Origin: SLDF01 sp964537925
GTDB taxonomy: Bacteria; Bacteroidota; Bacteroidia; Chitinophagales; Saprospiraceae
Length of the DNA: 64,000 nucleotides
Direction of reading: 5' to 3'
NCBI GenBank assembly: GCA_964537925.1
Contig: CAZICV010000001.1
Span: 682,001-746,000, forward strand
Shown: piece by piece, positions 17,810 to 26,180 of the stretch
How the letters are laid out: the number at the start of each line of letters is the position of its first letter
How positions within the stretch are numbered: position 1 is the first letter of the stretch
Made by a program: the position numbers and the translations under genes
Notes under the pieces: generated by a model
What the model saw: only the letters and a program-made list of their open reading frames with translations
Told to the model about the DNA's origin: nothing
The model's database searches: none

Positions 17810-18428
17810 CAGCGTTCCCTTTCACCCATACGATCTGCACTACTCGTTAGTTAAGAGAGACAGCTATATCATCGGTGCGGACCAGCGCACGCACGCCCCT
17901 CGTCCGCTGTATATGACTCACCGCCTGTAGCGGGTTGGTATATGTTCCCGTGTATGACCTGAGCCGGGATACAGTATAGTAAGTGTATCGACAGGGGGTA
18001 TTTGTTAACTTGCTTTGTTTACACATCTGAGCGTATAGCATATCCGGCATCCGGTGGGGATATGCCTGTTCATTGCACCATAGGCCACTGGCTGTCTCGG
18101 GGGTATCCCCGCGCCACAAGGCGTAAGGCCTCACCCTTGACCCGCGTACCCATTGATTCCACCTATAGTTACTGTATAGTCCGGTATAGGTCAATCCCGG
18201 AGTTAGTCCGGGGACAGTGTATGGAGGAGGTCACCGGGTCAAGATGAAACGTTACACTTCTTAGCGCATCGCATATGCCTGGCATCCCATTCGGATAGCC
18301 TGGGGGATAAAATCAAAAGAATGCCAGTAATCGCCGTTTACGCGCATTCTTTGGGTCGCAGGCGAACAAACAGCCTGGTATATCCTATGCTACCCATGCA
18401 CAGATCACCGCTCCCTCCCAAAACATCT

Positions 18429-18527
18429 GTGCAAATCCGTGACATCTGAGAGAGACAAAGCCGTCCGCAGGACACACGTCTCCAACGCAAAAATCCGTAT
18501 CTTAATAAGATGGGCCATCGCGAAACC
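18429..18527. repeat. Dispersed repeat, copy A
   Basis: About 100 bp with the core GCCGTCCGCAGGACACACGT, then ATCCGTATCTTAATAAGA (18,493-18,510), preceded by a GTGCAAATCCGT...GAGAGACAA segment. The same order of blocks recurs in copies B, C and D. Confidence 0.8.
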
Positions 18528-18576
18528 ATGTCGCAGGTAGACTAAAAAAACCTTCCCGCAACTCTAAGCCCCCTTC

Positions 18577-18609
18577 CAACACCCAAACACCCAAACACCC
18601 AAACACCCG
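18577..18609. repeat. 8-bp tandem microsatellite
   Basis: Three perfect and one partial copies of AAACACCC directly before dispersed-repeat copy B. Confidence 0.85.
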
Positions 18610-18720
18610 TGTAAATCCGCAGCATCCGTAAGAGACAACATACAGGCAAAGTAGCGCCGTCCGCAGGACACACGTCTTTGACGCAAAAAACGCTGTATCC
18701 TGATAAAACAATAAACCATC
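18609..18720. repeat. Dispersed repeat, copy B
   Basis: Contains the upstream block GTGTAAATCCGCAGCATCCG, AGAGACAACATAC, then GCCGTCCGCAGGACACACGT and CTTTGACGCAAAAAA. The final block is diverged (CGCTGTATCCTGATAAAA) compared with copies A, C and D. Confidence 0.8.
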
Positions 18721-18997
18721 CAAGTACAAACAAGCTTCCGCACTCTGATCCAGGCTGCCCTACCTCTTTGACCTGCGCAGGCCATTGCTGCAAAGACTGA
18801 TAGGTATAATTCTCCAACCGCCTGCACACTTGCTGCGGGAAAACTTACGGTCACAAAAACAGGTCGGTCTTTTCGGCACTATCACAGCGAGAGCAGTCGT
18901 CCGTTCAAAAAGTACCACTGGCTGCCCTCTTTCCATTTTCTCATATCATTCGCAGTTTGCTTTTGACCGCTGACACAAGGCTGTCACTTGGCAGGTA

Positions 18998-19005
18998 TAA
19001 GTTTG
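18998..19005 (+). promoter_or_regulatory. -7 element before the epoxide-hydrolase-like gene
   Basis: TAAGTTTG matches TAnnTTTG, 30 nt before the ATG at 19036. No convincing -33 element was found. Confidence 0.35.
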
Positions 19006-19035
19006 CATCATTCATCAATCCTTAAAGGAATAAAA

Positions 19036-19998
19036 ATGACAAACAACATCAATTCAATGTTTAACTCAATCAATTTCCCTCGATCCACTCTTATTCCGGT
19101 CAACGGTGTGCTACTGGAAGTCTTTGAAGCAGGTAAACAAAATGCTGGAAAACCTATCGTACTATGTCACGGCTTTCCGGAGCATGCTTTTTCCTGGCGC
19201 CATCAGGTACCGGCGCTTGTTGCAGTTGGCTATCATGTCATCATCCCAAACCAGAGAGGTTATGGCCATTCATCCAGTCCGGCCGAAGTAACTGAATACG
19301 ACATTGCGCATTTGACAGGTGACTTAGTCGCACTACTCGATTACTTTGGATATGAAGATGCCACTTTTGTCGGCCATGATTGGGGTGCAAATGTCGTTTG
19401 GAACCTGGCATTATTGCATCCTGAACGGGTAAATAAAGTAATAAACCTGGCTTTACCTTATCAAGAGCGTGGCGAAAAGCCATGGATCGAATTTATGGAA
19501 GCGATATTTGGAAGAGACTTCTATTTTGTTCACTTCAATCGGCAACCGGGAGTCGCCGATGCAATAATGAATGAAAACGCATCCAGGTTCCTCCGTAACA
19601 TATTCCGCAAAAACGTACCTCCCACACCACCAGAGCAAGGAATGCTAATGATAAATCTTGCAAGAGCAGAAAAACCACTTGGGGAACCCTTAATGGAAGA
19701 CAACGAACTGTCTGTATTCGTGTCTGCCTTCGAATCATCCGGGTTTACAGGTAGTATAAATTGGTACAGAAACCTTGATAGAAATTGGCACATAATGGCA
19801 GACGTAACCCCCGTCATTCATCAACCGACTCTTATGATATATGGTGAACAGGATACGATTCCAAAATCCGGGAACCTAAAAAATATCGTTCCTGACCTGG
19901 ATGTTGTTAGTCTGGATTGTGGTCATTGGATTCAACAAGAAAAGCCGGAAGAAACTACCCAATCAATTTTAAAATGGCTGGAACAGCAGCATGCATAA
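19036..19998 (+). CDS. Alpha/beta hydrolase, epoxide-hydrolase-like
   Basis: 320 aa. Oxyanion-hole motif LCHGFPEHAFSWRHQ at 44-58. The nucleophile motif VGHDWGA has Asp115 instead of Ser, which is characteristic of epoxide hydrolases and haloalkane dehalogenases. The catalytic His is His297 in DCGHWIQQEKPEE, and a cap domain lies between. HGFPE together with GHDWG favours epoxide hydrolase. The ATG at 19036 follows AAAGGAA, one of the few Shine-Dalgarno-like sequences in the window. GC content is lower than that of the host genes, and it overlaps the YdeI-like gene by 8 nt; both look acquired. Confidence 0.88.
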   Translation: MTNNINSMFNSINFPRSTLIPVNGVLLEVFEAGKQNAGKPIVLCHGFPEHAFSWRHQVPALVAVGYHVIIPNQRGYGHSSSPAEVTEYDIAHLTGDLVALLDYFGYEDATFVGHDWGANVVWNLALLHPERVNKVINLALPYQERGEKPWIEFMEAIFGRDFYFVHFNRQPGVADAIMNENASRFLRNIFRKNVPPTPPEQGMLMINLARAEKPLGEPLMEDNELSVFVSAFESSGFTGSINWYRNLDRNWHIMADVTPVIHQPTLMIYGEQDTIPKSGNLKNIVPDLDVVSLDCGHWIQQEKPEETTQSILKWLEQQHA

Positions 19999-20572
19999 CC
20001 AGGAGATAGAAACATATTGTCCTAAAAGCCGAACAGAGTGGAGACAATGGTTAGAAAAAAACCATCGGTCCAAACAATCTGTTTGGCTTGTTTATCACAC
20101 AAAGAAGTCTAACATTCCTTCAATAAACTGGAGTGAAGCAGTTGATGAGGCACTTTGCTTCGGCTGGATCGACAGCACAAGAAAAACAATTGATGGCTCT
20201 TCGTTCATGCAGTTTTTCAGCAAACGTAAACCCAAAAGCATCTGGTCAAAAATCAACAAAGAAAAAGTTCAGCAACTTATTGGCAGCGGACGAATGACAA
20301 AAGCAGGTTACGAAAGCATAGAAACCGCAAAACAAAACGGTTCGTGGACAATTTTCGACGAAGTTGAAGAACTGATAATCCCGAACGATCTAGAAAAAGC
20401 GTTCAACAAACACAAAGGTTCAAAGGATTTTTTTCTAAGCTTGGGCAAATCGGCAAGGAAAATGATGTTAGCATCGCTTGTTCTTGCCAAACGACCTGAA
20501 ACCCGACAAAAACGCATTGACGAAATTGTAGAAAGTGCAGAACAGAATCTTAAATCGAAGCACTTGCGATAA
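19991..20572 (+). CDS. YdeI/OmpD-associated family protein
   Basis: 193 aa. The segments WRQWLEKNHRSKQSVWLVYH, EAVDEALCFGWIDS and FSKRKPKSIWSKINKEKV are diagnostic of the YdeI/OmpD-associated family, often annotated as bacteriocin-protection or DUF1905-related proteins. The biochemical role is unknown. The C-terminal part is the usual helical region ending in EKRPETR-like RPETRQKRIDEIVE. The start overlaps the hydrolase stop by 8 nt in another frame, so the two are one transcript. AT-rich composition indicates the same foreign origin as the hydrolase. Confidence 0.85.
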   Translation: MHNQEIETYCPKSRTEWRQWLEKNHRSKQSVWLVYHTKKSNIPSINWSEAVDEALCFGWIDSTRKTIDGSSFMQFFSKRKPKSIWSKINKEKVQQLIGSGRMTKAGYESIETAKQNGSWTIFDEVEELIIPNDLEKAFNKHKGSKDFFLSLGKSARKMMLASLVLAKRPETRQKRIDEIVESAEQNLKSKHLR

Positions 20573-20771
20573 TAGAAAAGGCATATACAGCTAATACGGG
20601 TTTTGCGTCAGCCGGGATGACGTGCAACGATGGAGCTTTGCGCTGCTATTCAAGTTCAGAGCAGGTTGACGGTTTTTGTTCCGAAGTCCTTCCGAGCACC
20701 CCTCCAAACACTCTTTACAGTACAAACGCGTGCAGATAAGCACAGATCACTCATCCAACACCAGGCACACC

Positions 20772-20880
20772 CGCGAAAATCCGCAGCATCCGTGAGAGAC
20801 AACATACGGACAAAACAGTGCCGTCCGCAGGACACGCGTCTTTGACGCAAAAAATCCGTATCTTAATAAGACGGGGTATA
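20772..20880. repeat. Dispersed repeat, copy C
   Basis: AATCCGCAGCATCCGTGAGA, ACAACATACGGACAAA, GCCGTCCGCAGGACACGCGT, TTTGACGCAAAA and ATCCGTATCTTAATAAGA (20,854-20,871) in the same order as copies A and B. This is the most complete copy. Confidence 0.85.
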
Positions 20881-21174
20881 TTGAAACGACGCCGTTGGTA
20901 CACTAAAACAGACCTTGCTCAACGCTTACTTCTCTCCCTCACCCAAAACCCGGCCTTTTTTTCGAGCGGTTATGTTTTCAAGACCCGCACACAGTGCACA
21001 GGCCCTCGTGCCAGCCGCGTCGGAGTGAGCCACCCGGAGCCAATGAAATTGACGATGCGAAGAACAACAGCTATGTCCCTCCGAGACACCAAGCTACCTC
21101 CCGCGAACGCTTCGCTGCGTGGCGTGGGCGGGGCGTAAGAAAACAACAGCGAGAAAAATGAGCCTTGACTTTGG

Positions 21175-21200
21175 GCTACTTTGTGTCAAGACAAAGTAGC
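21175..21200. repeat. REP-like hairpin
   Basis: GCTACTTTGT and its exact complement ACAAAGTAGC flank a 6-nt loop (21,175-21,184 and 21,191-21,200). It runs directly into repeat copy D. Copy B also has AAAGTAGC at the corresponding place, so the hairpin's right arm is part of the repeat family. Confidence 0.75.
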
Positions 21201-21260
21201 GCCGTCCGCAGGACTACGTCTCTGAAGTAAAAAATCCGTATCTTAATAAGATAGGCCCGT
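21191..21260. repeat. Dispersed repeat, copy D
   Basis: ACAAAGTAGCGCCGTCCGCA, GGACTACGTCTCTGAAGTAA and ATCCGTATCTTAATAAGA (21,234-21,251). It lacks the leftmost block of the other copies. Confidence 0.8.
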
Positions 21261-21294
21261 ACGAACCGTACACCACCAGCCGCCAGGCAGCGGC

Positions 21295-21804
21295 CTACCG
21301 GTGCTGGTCGATCAGCACTACGTTGCCATCCGGGTCGGTCACCATCAGGCTCGCCGGGCCGGAGCTGTCCTCATCTGCTTCAGACAGCAGGGCGACACCC
21401 TTGCTCTTCAGGTGACGCTGTATCTCCCGCACATCGTCAAAGTCCTCGACGTTGCGCGCATTTTCGTCCCAGCCGGGATTGAAGGTCAGGATATTGCCCT
21501 CGAACATACCTTCGAACAGCCCGATGAGGGCATTACCGTTTTTCATGATGAGGTAGTTCTGCTCCAGACCACCGGCAAAAACGGTGAATCCGAGTTGCTC
21601 GTAAAATGCTCTTGAAGCATGAATATCTCTGACGCTTAGGCTGATGGAAAATGTACCCAGTTTCATACGGTCTTCTTTTTCGGTTTTGGTATGGGGCGCT
21701 GCGGCATGCATGCCCCCGGTCTCCTGTGTAAAGATAGGCCCGAAGGCGAAACCAAAACAAAATGCTGCCGCAAATCCGAGCAGGATAAAAGCCGTCCTTT
21801 TCAT
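21295..21804 (-). CDS. VOC/glyoxalase-fold protein with N-terminal membrane anchor
   Basis: 169 aa. A hydrophobic leader (AFILLGFAAAFCFGFAFGPI) is followed from about residue 47 by a vicinal-oxygen-chelate domain: MKLGTFSISLSVRDIHASRA, FYEQLGF, NALIGLFEGMF and the closing VTDPDGNVVLIDQHR. Metal-ligand positions are partly conserved, so an enzymatic or antibiotic-binding role cannot be decided. Cytosolic relatives usually begin at the internal MKLGTF; an alternative start at that Met (residue 47, about 21,666) is possible, in which case the protein would be cytoplasmic. Confidence 0.78.
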   Translation of the reverse strand: MKRTAFILLGFAAAFCFGFAFGPIFTQETGGMHAAAPHTKTEKEDRMKLGTFSISLSVRDIHASRAFYEQLGFTVFAGGLEQNYLIMKNGNALIGLFEGMFEGNILTFNPGWDENARNVEDFDDVREIQRHLKSKGVALLSEADEDSSGPASLMVTDPDGNVVLIDQHR

Positions 21805-21825
21805 AGTATGTGGTGTTTGTAGTAC

Positions 21826-22356
21826 CTATCGTGTGGCAGAGCCCGGCTGCCCGGTGGCAGACCCGGGATGATCATCGGCCAGCGCGGCCAGCAGCAGCCC
21901 GCCCATACAAGCGATAGCCTGGACAATGACCTCTTCAGGTGTACCGGCGAATACACGCCGGTCAGAAAAAAACGCTTTGCCCCGGCAGAGCGCGTATATG
22001 AACATAGTTCCGACCGGTTTTTCGGCCGACTCGCTCCCACCTGCACGCGGCAGCCCTGTGATGCCTATATGGATATCCGCATCGATCAGCCGCGACAGTC
22101 CCTCCGTAATCGCGCGGGTCACCTCCGCTGACTCCGGGGTATGCGCCCGGATCAATGACCGGGGCACCTTCAGGATATCCTCTTTCAGGCAGGCATCGTA
22201 GCATACGATCCCGCCCTTCAGGAACCTGCCTGCATCCTCGATCAGCGAAAATGCTGCAGCGGCCCTGCCCGCCGTAGCGCTTTCGGCGAAAGCGATGGTC
22301 ATTTCCAGCCCGATCAGTCTGCGGCCACAGGTGGCCAATACATCATCGTACTGCAT
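21826..22356 (-). CDS. CinA C-terminal domain protein (nicotinamide-nucleotide amidohydrolase type)
   Basis: 176 aa. It corresponds to the stand-alone CinA-C / PncC family that hydrolyses nicotinamide mononucleotide to nicotinate mononucleotide. Recognisable elements are MTIAFAESATAGRAAAAFS, FLKGGIVCYDACLKEDIL and GITGLPRAGGSESAEKPVGT. The usual CESCTGG around the active site reads AESATAG and the GIAGPGGG loop is altered, so activity may be changed or lost. The ATG at 22356 is preceded by AGGAAAAG. The gene is 21 nt upstream of the VOC gene on the same strand. Confidence 0.75.
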   Translation of the reverse strand: MQYDDVLATCGRRLIGLEMTIAFAESATAGRAAAAFSLIEDAGRFLKGGIVCYDACLKEDILKVPRSLIRAHTPESAEVTRAITEGLSRLIDADIHIGITGLPRAGGSESAEKPVGTMFIYALCRGKAFFSDRRVFAGTPEEVIVQAIACMGGLLLAALADDHPGSATGQPGSATR

Positions 22357-22695
22357 GTCTTTTCCTGTTATTCCCTGCGCAGGCAAGATCCTCCTGTACG
22401 CTATCCCGGATATAACAGCCGATCTCACCAGCGGGTTTGCCCGCAGTCATCGCCGCTCCCCGATCTGCCGCCGCCACATGGAGTGGTGGAGACCCTTGCT
22501 GGTGGTCACAGGTCAGTGAGCAGCCGTCCACCCGCCCGTAACCAACTGGATATCCGCACTTTGCGAAAGATGGCAAAGAACCGAACATAACTGCACAGGC
22601 CAGACCGGAAGTGAACACAGGTAATAACGGCAAATCGGCAGGCGCTACCCAACCACCGGAAAGATAGCTCCGTTAGACTATAAAAAAGTAAAATT
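22357..22695. other. Divergent intergenic region, CinA-C-like to YciE/YciF-like gene
   Basis: About 340 nt. I see no gene, and no convincing operator or repeat. Confidence 0.5.
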
Positions 22696-23286
22696 ATGGA
22701 AACTCCCAAGATAACTGCCAAGAAAAAGACGGCGCCACGCTCCAAAGCCGCCGCTACGTCGAAAACAGGAAACTCCACAGCCCGGAAAATGGACAACTCG
22801 GAATTTCACAAGTTTTTTGTCGACGAGCTGAAGGACATCTACTGGGCTGAAAAACTTCTGTCCAAGTCTCTGCCCAAACTGAAGAAAGCTGCGACCAGCA
22901 CCGAGCTGTCGGCGGCTTTTGAAAAGCATACAGAAGAAACGCTCATGCACATCAGTACCCTGGAAGAGGTGTTCGACCTGCTCGGGGAGGCGCGCCGGGG
23001 TAAGAAATGCGAAGCGATGGAAGGCCTGGTCGCAGAGGCGCAGGGCGTGATCGAAGAGACGGAAGATGGCAGCATGCTGCGCGATGCAGGCCTGATACTG
23101 GCTGCTCAGAAAGTAGAGCACTATGAGATAGCTACCTACGGAACGCTGGTCGTATTTGCACAGCATATGGGACACCACAAAGTCGCCAACCTGCTGCAGA
23201 ACACACTGGACAATGAGAAAGAAACGGATGTGGCCCTGACTAGGATCGCCATGAATGCGATCAACGAACAAGCAGCAGCAGAATAG
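22696..23286 (+). CDS. YciE/YciF family ferritin-like protein (DUF892)
   Basis: 196 aa. A Lys/Ala-rich basic tail of about 30 residues (ITAKKKTAPRSKAAATSK) precedes a four-helix ferritin-like domain: FFVDELKDIYWAEKLL, KHTEETLMHISTLEEVF, a Glu/His-rich middle and HYEIATYGTLVVFAQ. Conserved Glu and His residues in these helices are the expected di-iron ligands. YciE/YciF proteins are induced by osmotic or general stress in enterobacteria. The basic tail is unlike the E. coli proteins and could bind DNA, as in Dps-type proteins; this is inference. A strong terminator follows. Confidence 0.9.
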   Translation: METPKITAKKKTAPRSKAAATSKTGNSTARKMDNSEFHKFFVDELKDIYWAEKLLSKSLPKLKKAATSTELSAAFEKHTEETLMHISTLEEVFDLLGEARRGKKCEAMEGLVAEAQGVIEETEDGSMLRDAGLILAAQKVEHYEIATYGTLVVFAQHMGHHKVANLLQNTLDNEKETDVALTRIAMNAINEQAAAE

Positions 23287-23304
23287 CTATAACAGATAAG
23301 CAGT

Positions 23305-23332
23305 ATCCCGGACCAAGAGGGTCCGGGATTTT
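23305..23332 (+). terminator. Rho-independent terminator after the YciE/YciF-like gene
   Basis: A 10-bp stem, ATCCCGGACC at 23,305-23,314 with its complement at 23,320-23,329, a 5-nt loop and a short T run, 19 nt after the stop. Confidence 0.8.
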
Positions 23333-23452
23333 CCACTGCCGCAATCCTTCAGGCAACTTTGCGGATCATAGGTCGGCTACCAACGTATCGGCCGGACCGA
23401 AGGCAACCGGGGCCACCCGCAGTTCCATGAGTCCTCGCTCTTTCAGATATAT

Positions 23453-23947
23453 CTACCGGGCAGCGTGCAGTCCCAGTTTGTTTCCCTCCGTGTCTGCAAA
23501 CAGGGCAAAGAAACCCATATCAGGACCGATCTCAGTCCTGGGTACCAGTACACTTCCCCCGTTCGGCTCGATCCGGTCCAGGACGATCTGCAGATCATCC
23601 CCTGCATTCAGGTACACGATCGTACCGTCGGCAGAAGGCTTGTAATCGCCGCCGTGGATCAACGCGACATTCACCGCTCCTTCATCGCCGGGGAACAGGC
23701 CCATCTGTATCCCGCCCATATCCACCACTTCGACGGTCGTACTCAAAATAGCCTGATAGAATGCGGCTGCCCGTGCAAAATCCGCAGTAGGGATCTCTAC
23801 GATTGAAACCAGGTTGTTCATATCACTTGAAGTTTTGTTTACAGCCTCATCGGGTTGCGTTGCCTGCGCACCGGAGCCACTTTGACCGGTACAGGCAGCA
23901 AAGCCCAGGCCCAGCAGTATCGCTGCGCTGAGTATTGTCTTGCTCAT
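23453..23947 (-). CDS. VOC family lipoprotein
   Basis: 164 aa. A lipoprotein signal ends at Cys19 (LGFAAC), followed by a short Gln/Ser/Asp linker and a glyoxalase-fold domain from about residue 44: LVSIVEIPTADFARAAAFYQ, VNVALIHGG, IVYLNAGDDLQIVLDRIEP and FADTEGNKLGLHA. This matches the YKR-type VOC proteins often annotated as glyoxalase/bleomycin-resistance relatives. The lipid anchor is unusual for the family. It may be co-regulated with the AraC-type regulator upstream, which reads in the same direction about 76 nt away. Confidence 0.85.
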   Translation of the reverse strand: MSKTILSAAILLGLGFAACTGQSGSGAQATQPDEAVNKTSSDMNNLVSIVEIPTADFARAAAFYQAILSTTVEVVDMGGIQMGLFPGDEGAVNVALIHGGDYKPSADGTIVYLNAGDDLQIVLDRIEPNGGSVLVPRTEIGPDMGFFALFADTEGNKLGLHAAR

Positions 23948-24023
23948 CTTTTAACCTTGCTTTTTGATTGAGATCACAAACCTACACCGGGCTGCAAGGT
24001 CAAAATTGTACAAATGCGACAGC

Positions 24024-24845
24024 TCAATCTTCCGAATAGAAAAGAGAAGAGAGTTCCATATCCCCGCTGCCCGGGAAATCCTTCGGGTTGATACCTGTAA
24101 ACTCCCTGAAGTCCCTGATAAAATGGGCCTGATCATAATAGGCGCTTTCGTAGGCGATTTCAGTGAGGCTTTCCCTGTCCCGGTTGAGCAACATCTTCAG
24201 AGCAGCCTGCAACCTGATGACCTTGCCAAGCTGTTTGGGGCTGACCCCGACCTGTTTGAAAAATTTCCTTTCGAGCTGCCGTCGCTTTGATAGATCGTCT
24301 TTGAGTATACTGCTGATCGGCTGGCTCCCCTTGGTGGCCCATAGTGCATCGACCGTTGATTTTACGATGGCGTCGATCGTCGACCGGTCGTTGAGCCTGA
24401 CCAGGAGAAAGGATTCGATGATCTCTATCCGTTGTTCCGCGCCTGCGGCCTGGCTGATCTCCTGCGCCAGTTCTGTCGCAGTTTTTTCTTCAAACAGCCG
24501 GTCGAGCGGTGTTTCCTTGTTGGCCAGGTCCTTGACAGGGACCGTCACAAAGTTGGAAAACCCGTAGGGGTAGAACCGCACGGCAAAGGTGTTGACATAT
24601 CCTGTCGGCTCAATATAGAAGGGCTCGATGGTCTGTCCCAGCACCATGGCGCGGGGCTGAAGGATGAATTCGTCCCCGGAGGTATAGCGCTTTATGTCGT
24701 CGCCGAGGATAAAAGCCATTTCGATGCAGCCGTCCGGCAGGATACGCTGCCTCTGGTCGCCTTCCCGCGCCGGGACTTCCAGGGTCCAGTAACATTTTAC
24801 AAGCGACGCCAGGTCTGCATGTGGCTGAAATGTCCGGTAATTCAT
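24024..24845 (-). CDS. AraC family transcriptional regulator
   Basis: 273 aa. The N-terminal half (YRTFQPHADLASLVKCYWTL, ILPDGCIEMAFILGDD, GQTIEPFYIEPTG) matches the DUF6597-type sensor found in AraC regulators. The C-terminal 100 residues form the double helix-turn-helix: SKRRQLERKFFKQVGVSPKQ and LTEIAYESAYYDQAHFIRDF. It probably regulates the adjacent VOC lipoprotein gene. The ligand is unknown. Confidence 0.9.
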   Translation of the reverse strand: MNYRTFQPHADLASLVKCYWTLEVPAREGDQRQRILPDGCIEMAFILGDDIKRYTSGDEFILQPRAMVLGQTIEPFYIEPTGYVNTFAVRFYPYGFSNFVTVPVKDLANKETPLDRLFEEKTATELAQEISQAAGAEQRIEIIESFLLVRLNDRSTIDAIVKSTVDALWATKGSQPISSILKDDLSKRRQLERKFFKQVGVSPKQLGKVIRLQAALKMLLNRDRESLTEIAYESAYYDQAHFIRDFREFTGINPKDFPGSGDMELSSLFYSED

Positions 24846-25340
24846 CTATTTGTACGGTGTTTGCAGGATGTGTTGTTTAGGAACCGGTTTTGTGCAATAC
24901 AAACTCCTGTAAGTACGCCAGACCGATGAAAATGGTTGCAAAAAAGAGGTTGTATCGTCCCTGGAGGAACAGGTCGGAAGACAGGAAAACTCCAGGATAT
25001 TCATTGCCGCTACAACGATCATCCGAGTAAGGGCACAAAGCTGCGGCCTAAGCTCCGACAACGGCCATGACGATCTCCGCCTGATCGATGCGATCAGCCA
25101 GGTCATCATCCTGTATATAGTTTTGCCTGCCTGTGGCATATTTGTCCGGCTTCGTTGTTGCGGGATAGTCAAGACTACCTGTTCAAATCCAGACAAAACT
25201 ATACCTCAGAGCAGGGTGATTGCCAAGAAAAACAAAGTCTTCTTATATTATAAATAATCTATATTAACAATTAATTAACTTACTATTATTTGCACAACTA
25301 AAAAATTATCACTAACTACATCTCTATAAAACTATTTTAT
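24846..25340. other. Gene-free stretch, possibly with a decayed membrane-protein gene
   Basis: About 500 nt. On the minus strand around 24,890-24,990 a frame reads like a membrane segment (NLFFATIFIGLAYLQEF) but is interrupted by a stop further upstream near 25,050, so it may be a pseudogene. The last 100 nt are very AT-rich and should hold the promoter of the following lipoprotein gene. Confidence 0.35.
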
Positions 25341-25922
25341 ATGAAAAATTTAAAAACACATCTATTAATTCCGGTCGCGCTCGTATGCATTGCAGCATGT
25401 ACCAAGCAAGCGTCACTCGAGACAGAACATGTAAAGAACAGCCGTGTCGCCGACATCGCAGCAGAGCTACCCAGGTTCTCTCCCGGCGGAGACGAACCCC
25501 TTACGGAGACACAATCCGCAGGTACCCGCGTCATATGGATCTACAGCAATTCGAACAGGCAGATCCTCGTCTCTAATGGTTCTGTCTGGTACGATGGATC
25601 CTCGTGGCAGTTGCCAAGCGGGAATCTCTACACTCCCTGTGATTGTGGCGGCCCTCCGAACTGTTACTACGTCCGCTTTAAATGGGAAACTCCTCTGGGC
25701 ACTTGCCTCCACGACACACTAGGCATTAATCAACAATACTATATCTACGACACTGCCGATCCCAATGGAGTCAGCTGTGGACTACGCGTAGAATTGCGGC
25801 TGGAACCTGATATCATATACGAGGAGGATCATGTGCTTGAACTCAGCCTCTATGGGCAACATTGCTTTACCGGCATAAGTGCAGATGAGTATTTCGATGT
25901 ATCTTTCGGCTTTATATATTGA
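25341..25922 (+). CDS. Lipoprotein of unknown function
   Basis: 193 aa. Lipobox VCIAAC ends at Cys20. No family is recognised. The mature part has a Ser/Thr-rich linker to about residue 60, then a beta-rich domain containing IYSNSNRQILVSNGSVWYDG and a Cys cluster CDCGGPPNC near residue 100, plus three more Cys, suggesting disulfides or a metal site. It stands alone between an AT-rich leader and a strong bidirectional terminator. Confidence 0.75.
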   Translation: MKNLKTHLLIPVALVCIAACTKQASLETEHVKNSRVADIAAELPRFSPGGDEPLTETQSAGTRVIWIYSNSNRQILVSNGSVWYDGSSWQLPSGNLYTPCDCGGPPNCYYVRFKWETPLGTCLHDTLGINQQYYIYDTADPNGVSCGLRVELRLEPDIIYEEDHVLELSLYGQHCFTGISADEYFDVSFGFIY

Positions 25923-25977
25923 CCTTGCTTTATCGAACCACGGAAGCATTACTTCCTGAATGGACGGTTGGTTGCTG

Positions 25978-26014
25978 AAACTGCAAAGGGCCATGAAAGG
26001 ACCCTTTGCAGTTT
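25978..26014. terminator. Bidirectional terminator hairpin
   Basis: Perfect 13-bp stem: AAACTGCAAAGGG (25,978-25,990) and its complement (26,002-26,014) with an 11-nt loop. A-run and T-run on the two sides make it usable from either strand; it follows the lipoprotein gene by 55 nt. Confidence 0.8.
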
Positions 26015-26180
26015 GTATCTACATTTTCCGGGGAACGGGAAATTACTAGCAGGCGCTATATTGACACCAGCCAGATCTGAGTAAGTAGCAGCGGTAGCTG
26101 ATCGGATTCATCCTGTTTTACTCTTGAAAGGTTCGTCGGCCAGGCCCTTAAAGCTATACATATTCCGGCAGTAGCCTGGC

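Larger units (their letters stand above)
17810..19035. other. 1.2-kb stretch without genes, containing repeats
   Basis: No open frame here looks like protein. The first 500 nt hold several short TATAG-containing repeats (for example at about 17,957, 18,033 and 18,166-18,198). The second half carries two copies of the dispersed repeat described separately and an 8-bp microsatellite. The stretch separates the Zorya-like operon from the hydrolase gene. Confidence 0.6.
20573..21294. other. Intergenic stretch with dispersed repeats and a hairpin
   Basis: About 720 nt. No supportable gene. It contains repeat copies C and D and a REP-like hairpin at 21,175-21,200. The part between (about 20,930-21,130) resembles degraded coding DNA but cannot be assigned. 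Confidence 0.6.

Noticed and set aside
17847..18247. ORFs of 115 aa (minus) and 81 aa (plus) after the Zorya-like operon
   Set aside because: Low-complexity Tyr/Arg-rich or overlapping frames without start signals or domains.
18338..18854. Several minus-strand ORFs with a common VSCGR pattern
   Set aside because: They are translations of the dispersed repeat and share similarity only because the repeat is non-coding and duplicated.
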